Assembly: GCF_010206195.1 (NCBI RefSeq)
Contig: NZ_VIQT01000006.1
Location: 98,893 to 162,892 of the forward strand
DNA: 64,000 bases
Direction of reading: 5' to 3'
Origin: Anaerotruncus colihominis
Lineage (GTDB): Bacteria > Bacillota > Clostridia > Oscillospirales > Ruminococcaceae
Shown piece by piece: positions 59,964 through 64,000 of this stretch. The notes under the pieces are model-generated. The model was not told where the DNA came from, did not search any database, and saw nothing but the letters and a program-made list of their open reading frames with translations. The position numbers were made by a program, and so were the translations under genes. The number at the start of each line of letters is the position of its first letter. The stretch's first letter is position 1.

Positions 59964-62120
59964 TCAGCAAAACGACCGTTCAAAATCGCGCCGCATCACA
60001 TCGATTTCAGGATCATTCGGATTGACCGCGACATACGCCTTCAGAACCTCGGCGCACGCCTCGCGCTGCTCTGCTTTTAAAAATCCGTAAAACTGCTGCT
60101 TGACAGACATCGCCAACCGCTCAAATTCATTGACAGCCTCCGACTTCGCCTGAATCTGCTGCGCGATGGAATCCAAACGGCGCTTTATCAGGCGATGCAT
60201 GGTTGGGCAGCTATCCAAAAGCGCCTGGAGCTTTTGCAGGCAGGCCGGCGCCTCCCCTTGCCCAAGAGCGTCGTTCGCCTCGCGCATCCCAAGAGCAAAG
60301 CGGTACTCTGCCGGCAGGACAAACCGTTCCTGCTCTGGGAGCGCAGAAAGGTTGTAAATTTGTTCGCAAAAGGAGATAATTTCGCGCGTGTAAAGATCAG
60401 CGAGCTGATCCCGGCGCGCTTCTTCCGCTTGTGTCCCGCGCAGAAGCGCCAGAATCATGACGCGCGTACGGCGGAATAGTTCCCCGGGCGTGCCGCTCTG
60501 TGGGAACGGCTCCCGTCCGAACGCCGCACAGACCGCCGTATCAAAATCGGGACGCTGCTCGGCCAGAACGTTAAGCGTCTCCTCCAAAGCGATGCCGAAC
60601 GCGTCCAGCGCAGGCGTCAGCAGCTGCCCGCAGAGCATCACGCAGTAAAGGATATCCGCAAAATAGGGATCCGCACCAACATCCTGTTTTTCGAGCAGAG
60701 CCTCTGCCAACGCAGCCGCCTGTGAATCGTCGCCGTCCGCGAGCGCCGTGCGCATCCGATGGAGGGTCAAAAATTTATGTTCCCCCTCCACCGCGGCAAG
60801 CGCACGGGCGATTTCCAGCTTGATACTATCAAAAGCAGGAAACTCCTTTTCCACCAGCTGGAAAAACCGCAGCCGCACGCTTTCGCCCTCCACAGCCATA
60901 ATCTGTGTGCAAAGCGCACCCATCCGTGCAAAATCGCCGCTGGCGCGCATATATCCGAATTCATCGGCCAGAAACGGCAGATCCGGATAAGCCGCCGCCA
61001 GGGAAGAAATATCGACCTGACCGATATGCGTTTTCGCACGCTCTCTGTCATCGAGGGCAAGACAGCACTGCGCGCTGACATACAGCGACCGCATCAAATA
61101 TTCATCATTGATCCCATGCAGCCCCACAGTGCCCATATCGCTCAGGTCGAGCTTTCTCTCATAGAACGCGCGGTACAGCCTTCTGTATTCGTCAAACGCG
61201 TCCAACGCAGGAGCAAACTGCTTTAAATTAAACAGTGCGAAACCGCGCATTGCATACATATCAATATCAACAGCGCTGTCTCCCTTGATAAGCTTCTCCT
61301 TAAAATACCACTTGACGGTATCGAGAATCCCTTCAAAATCAGACTGTGTCCACTGCGTGCGAACAAGCGACAAAAAGGCGTAAGGGCGCTGATTGACCGT
61401 TTTGTCCGCCAGGCAGATATCAATCAAACGTTCCAACAGCTTTCTGCGTTCCACAGCCTCATCCGGGTAATGCGGATCGTAACCGTCGACGAGCTGGCGC
61501 AGCATACGCGGATCATCCGGATCTTTTTCCAGCTCTGCGAGCATCATAGGGCGATAGCGCAGCATCTTTACGCGCGCAAGCTCTCCCATGTAACCATAAT
61601 GGCGCACCACAGTCTGAAGCGCATATCCGTCTCTGACATCGCTGATCAGATGCTCATGTACCGCGCCCTCAAAACGCAGATCCGGCACACGCTTTATAAT
61701 CCGCGTGGGATAAAAGGAACCGGCCGGCTTGCTTTGCGAATCATAGTTGATAAAGCGAAGCGCCGCGGCCTGGAACTTTTTACAGAGCGGACCCTTGAAA
61801 AAATCGATCACATCAGAAACATCCGGGTCGAGGATTTCATCCGCGTCCAGATACATGTACCATTTCCCGGAAATATCCTCCAGTGTTGTGTTGCGCGCCG
61901 CCGCGTAGTCGTCGCACCACTGGAAATGGCGCAGCTCGTCCGCATACTGCGCTGCGATTTCAGGGGTTCTGTCAGTGGAGCCGGTGTCCGTGATAATCAG
62001 TTCGCATGGCAAAGCCTCACGCAGGGGGCGCAGCGCCTCCAGGCAGCGGGGCAGATAATGTTCCTCATTTTTGACAATCATGCCGATCGTCAACAGAATT
62101 CCTGTTTGTTTGGCCTTCAC
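59964..62120 (-). CDS. Large TPR-containing family 2 glycosyltransferase
   Basis: 718 residues. GT-A domain: TIGMIVKNEEHYLPRCLEAL, LIITDTGSTDRTPEIAAQYA, and the metal motif MYLDADEILDPDV; RFEGAVHEHLI then a long helical TPR-like C terminus of about 450 residues. This architecture is common for transferases encoded beside flagellin genes. It lies right after the flagellin terminator, so it is a good candidate for adding the first sugar to flagellin (inference). Confidence 0.88.
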   Translation of the reverse strand: MKAKQTGILLTIGMIVKNEEHYLPRCLEALRPLREALPCELIITDTGSTDRTPEIAAQYADELRHFQWCDDYAAARNTTLEDISGKWYMYLDADEILDPDVSDVIDFFKGPLCKKFQAAALRFINYDSQSKPAGSFYPTRIIKRVPDLRFEGAVHEHLISDVRDGYALQTVVRHYGYMGELARVKMLRYRPMMLAELEKDPDDPRMLRQLVDGYDPHYPDEAVERRKLLERLIDICLADKTVNQRPYAFLSLVRTQWTQSDFEGILDTVKWYFKEKLIKGDSAVDIDMYAMRGFALFNLKQFAPALDAFDEYRRLYRAFYERKLDLSDMGTVGLHGINDEYLMRSLYVSAQCCLALDDRERAKTHIGQVDISSLAAAYPDLPFLADEFGYMRASGDFARMGALCTQIMAVEGESVRLRFFQLVEKEFPAFDSIKLEIARALAAVEGEHKFLTLHRMRTALADGDDSQAAALAEALLEKQDVGADPYFADILYCVMLCGQLLTPALDAFGIALEETLNVLAEQRPDFDTAVCAAFGREPFPQSGTPGELFRRTRVMILALLRGTQAEEARRDQLADLYTREIISFCEQIYNLSALPEQERFVLPAEYRFALGMREANDALGQGEAPACLQKLQALLDSCPTMHRLIKRRLDSIAQQIQAKSEAVNEFERLAMSVKQQFYGFLKAEQREACAEVLKAYVAVNPNDPEIDVMRRDFERSFC

Positions 62121-62148
62121 CGGCTATCCCTCTTTCCCACGAGATAGA

Positions 62149-62182
62149 AAAGGCGGATGGGGGATAGCCCCATCCGCCTTTC
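62149..62182 (-). terminator. Rho-independent terminator of the flagellin gene
   Basis: AAAGGCGGATGGGG/CCCCATCCGCCTTT stem with a short loop; TTTTCTAT follows on the minus strand. The downstream glycosyltransferase gene starts within 30 bases. Confidence 0.85.
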
Positions 62183-62225
62183 CCGCGCGCGCTTATAATA
62201 CTGGTTGCCTGATTAACGGTAGAAA

Positions 62226-63395
62226 TTACTGGAGCAGCTGGAGCACGCTCTGCGGCTGCTGATTGGCCTGCGCGAGCATCGCCTGCGCGGACTGCGTCAG
62301 CACGTTCATCTTTGTGTACTCCATCATCATCTTGGCCATGTCTGTGTCGCGGATACGGCTGTTGGCCGCCTGCAGGTTCTCAGACGCGGTGTCCAGGTTG
62401 TTGATTGTGTACTCAAGACGGTTCTGTGTGGCACCGAGAGAAGCACGCTGCGAGGACACGCGGTCGATCGCGTTGCGGATGATGTCGATGGCCTTGGCAG
62501 CGCCGTCCTGCGTGGAGATATCGACCTTATCAACGCCAAGCGCAGCGGAACTCATGCTGCCGATCGAAACCTTGAGCTGGTTGAAATCATCAGCCGTGTC
62601 GCCGATCTGGAGCTGCATCGAGTTGTTCTTGCCGGCTGTGAACTGCTGCTGACCCGCAGCATAGTTTTTAGTTGTGTCACAAGCCTGATCAACAGTGAAG
62701 TTGATGGTGACGCCGGACCATGCTTTCCTGACCGACTCATCCGTTACGTTGCTGACATCGGCCGTGATCGAATAGAAGCCCTTACCGGTCTGCGTGGTTG
62801 TGAAGGTGACCGTATTGTCGGAAGCCGTTACGGTGACCGTACCGACGCTGTCGGCGCTGATGTTGACGGTGATCGTGTCGTCAGCCGACAGATTGCCGCC
62901 TTCGACCGACAGGCCCATAACGCCGTTGGTCGTTCCCTTGCCGATCAGCGCATCGTTGCCCTTGTATGTCTGCGAGCCGTTGAGCAGCTTGAGGTTATTG
63001 AAGTTCGTGCCCTCGGAAATGCGGTCGATTTCCTCCTGCAGCTTCGCAACTTCCTTCTGAAGGGAAGCGCGGTTCGAATCCTCGTTGATGCCGTTGGCTG
63101 CACGGGTCGCCAGCTCGGTCATACGGTTGAGCATGTTGTGGACCTCGGTCAGAGCGCCTTCAGCCGTCTGAACGAGCGAGATGCCGTCCTGAGAGTTGAG
63201 CGACGCGGTGTCGAGACCCTTGATCTGGGCTTTCATCTTCTCAGAGATTGCCAGACCGGATGCGTCGTCGCCAGCGCGGTTGATACGATAGCCGGAGGAC
63301 AGCTTTTCCAGCGCCTTGCCGACCTGCGAGTTGTTCATGCCCAGCTGACGCTGCGCATTGACTGCCATGATGTTGCTTCTAACTACCATTCCCAT
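62226..63395 (-). CDS. fliC: Flagellin
   Basis: 389 residues, a medium-size flagellin. Conserved N-terminal D0/D1: MAVNAQRQLGMNNSQVGKAL, EKLSSGYRINRAGDDASGLA; conserved C terminus: QRASLGATQNRLEYTINNLD and MAKMMMEYTKMNVLTQSAQA, ending QPQSVLQLLQ. The middle (about 145-275) is Thr/Ser/Asn-rich (for example TVTVTASDNTVTFTTTQTGK), with many possible O-glycosylation sites exposed on the filament. AGGGAGG precedes the ATG and lies in a likely CsrA site. Followed by a terminator and the glycan genes. Confidence 0.97.
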   Translation of the reverse strand: MGMVVRSNIMAVNAQRQLGMNNSQVGKALEKLSSGYRINRAGDDASGLAISEKMKAQIKGLDTASLNSQDGISLVQTAEGALTEVHNMLNRMTELATRAANGINEDSNRASLQKEVAKLQEEIDRISEGTNFNNLKLLNGSQTYKGNDALIGKGTTNGVMGLSVEGGNLSADDTITVNISADSVGTVTVTASDNTVTFTTTQTGKGFYSITADVSNVTDESVRKAWSGVTINFTVDQACDTTKNYAAGQQQFTAGKNNSMQLQIGDTADDFNQLKVSIGSMSSAALGVDKVDISTQDGAAKAIDIIRNAIDRVSSQRASLGATQNRLEYTINNLDTASENLQAANSRIRDTDMAKMMMEYTKMNVLTQSAQAMLAQANQQPQSVLQLLQ

Positions 63396-63437
63396 GATAA
63401 AACCTCCCTGAATTGTCGCGGGCGTATCCCTCCGCCC
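63396..63437 (-). promoter_or_regulatory. Flagellin leader with two putative CsrA sites
   Basis: On the minus strand the leader reads a small hairpin GGGCG-GAGGGATA-CGCCC (63437 to 63420), with GGA in the loop, and 20 bases later CAGGGAGG, where a second GGA overlaps the ribosome binding site. This two-site layout is that of the Bacillus hag leader, where CsrA blocks translation until FliW removes it. csrA is the next gene upstream. Confidence 0.65.
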
Positions 63438-63515
63438 GGTTCATTAATGAAAATTATATTTTCAGGCTCCCGCGTGTACAGCGCGCCAGCACGCGCGAAA
63501 ACCGGAAAACCATGT

Positions 63516-63695
63516 CTACCGCGCCATACTTACGGGCCGCCCGCTGCGTTTTTCAAAGATCTCGCCGCGTTCAATTTTAATATCCTTGGGCGCGTCGATC
63601 GCAAGCTTGAGGTCGCCATTCTGCTTGACCACCCGCACGAAAATATTCTCGTTGATCACCACATATTCGCCGACGTTCCTGCCAAGAACCAACAT
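63516..63695 (-). CDS. csrA: Carbon storage regulator CsrA
   Basis: 59 residues. The RNA-binding translational regulator CsrA: MLVLGRNVGEYVVINENIFV (normal start MLVLxRKxxExIxI), then KLAIDAPKDIKIERGEIFEK with the conserved APxxxxVxRxEv region slightly changed. GGAGGTG precedes the ATG. It is encoded directly upstream of flagellin, 120 bases away, as in Firmicutes, where it represses hag translation. FliW, its usual antagonist, would be expected upstream, beyond the window. Confidence 0.93.
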   Translation of the reverse strand: MLVLGRNVGEYVVINENIFVRVVKQNGDLKLAIDAPKDIKIERGEIFEKRSGRPVSMAR

Positions 63696-63725
63696 GGCCG
63701 CACCTCCTTATGCGCAAAACGAAAA

Positions 63726-63774
63726 AATCCAAGTGTGGCAAAAAGTACACTTTTTGTCACACGCTTCCATTTTT
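63726..63774. repeat. Direct repeat with inner stem, copy 1
   Basis: About 50 bases that recur at 63864-63913: AATCCA(A/G)GTGTGGCAAAA..., a nearly palindromic GTGTGGCAAAAAGT/ACTTTTTGTCACAC stem, then CGCTTC(C/T)ATTTTT. Lies upstream of csrA in a 300-base gap without a gene. Confidence 0.7.
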
Positions 63775-63863
63775 GTCTTTTCACAAAAACAGTTGCATTT
63801 ATTTAGGCAATCCGACGAATCATCTCTGTCAGACTATCCATAAGCACAGCCTAGGTTCCAAAG

Positions 63864-63913
63864 AATCCAGGTGTGGCAAAAGGTGTACCTTTTGTCATGC
63901 GCTTCTATTTTTT
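63864..63913. repeat. Direct repeat with inner stem, copy 2
   Basis: Second copy, 138 bases from the first, same orientation. The stem is GTGTGGCAAAAGGTGTACC-like with CTTTTGTCATGC. Some base changes occur on both sides of the stem, so pairing is partly kept. The sequence from 63914 to the right edge holds nothing I can name. Confidence 0.7.
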
Positions 63914-64000
63914 ATATTCGTATCGCCTGGGAAAAACTAAAGCGAAATCAATAAAAATTTCTCTTGCTTTTTGCGTGCACGCTTTTTTGCCCGCTGGCAT

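Noticed and set aside
63726..63913. Possible short CRISPR array
   Set aside because: Only two copies of about 50 bases with a 90-base gap, internal symmetry and no cas genes.

Overview
The window looks like the chromosome of an anaerobic, motile, Gram-positive member of the Clostridia, perhaps Oscillospirales (inference). The reasons are strong purine-rich ribosome binding sites with many TTG/GTG starts, a desulfoferrodoxin, a csrA-flagellin pair of the Firmicutes type, Gram-positive style lipoproteins, and a base composition that is GC-rich by eye except for one AT-rich block at about 11.1-13.5 kb.

Left part (1-10.9 kb): nutrient uptake and catabolism. A tripartite tricarboxylate-type transporter (tctCBA, minus strand, cut by the left edge) is divergent from a LacI regulator, whose start is preceded by a perfect 26-bp operator palindrome. 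Ribokinase, a SIS protein and RbsD follow. Next come a small membrane protein, the pseudouridine pair psuK-psuG, and glutamate dehydrogenase. From 10.9 to 14.4 kb lies an AT-rich island of five small XRE-type regulators, a 10-codon remnant of a low-molecular-weight tyrosine phosphatase gene, a cluster of hairpins and tRNA-Pro(GGG).

Middle part (14.5-35.7 kb): housekeeping and envelope genes: a PPC/DUF296 protein, desulfoferrodoxin, a uridine-kinase-like protein, a YitT membrane protein, purine nucleoside phosphorylase, a TPR glycosyltransferase, an HPr-like protein without the catalytic histidine, a very large alpha-2-macroglobulin-like protein coupled to a transglutaminase-like lipoprotein, a second transglutaminase lipoprotein, a short pyruvate-kinase-like protein, a PepSY protein next to a two-component system, bacteriohemerythrin and a YjfB-like protein. 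The gaps here hold two kinds of structured repeat: near-identical 56-57 bp inverted copies (15.04 and 16.97 kb) and a roughly 240-bp mosaic of hairpins (15.1 and 19.5 kb).

Right part (35.8-63.7 kb): one long minus-strand block starting with csrA and flagellin and continuing into glycan genes. It contains (i) a CDP-sugar branch: RfbF, RfbG, two epimerases and a split transketolase, suggesting a branched CDP-sugar; (ii) UDP-galactopyranose mutase, glycosyltransferases, two radical SAM proteins, and a HAD protein; and (iii) the most interesting part, a set matching the Campylobacter jejuni O-methyl phosphoramidate pathway: glutamine kinase-like, glutamine-amidotransferase-type hydrolase, cytidylyltransferase, APS-kinase-like 3'-kinase and a methyltransferase. 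Two sulfotransferase-like proteins and a PHP phosphatase-like protein sit in the same operon. I infer a phosphoramidate decoration of a flagellin or surface glycan, in which the sulfotransferase-like proteins act as phosphoramidate transferases and the PHP protein recycles the 3',5'-bisphosphate product. Five consecutive proteins in this cluster share an N-terminal Rossmann-like module joined to different catalytic domains.
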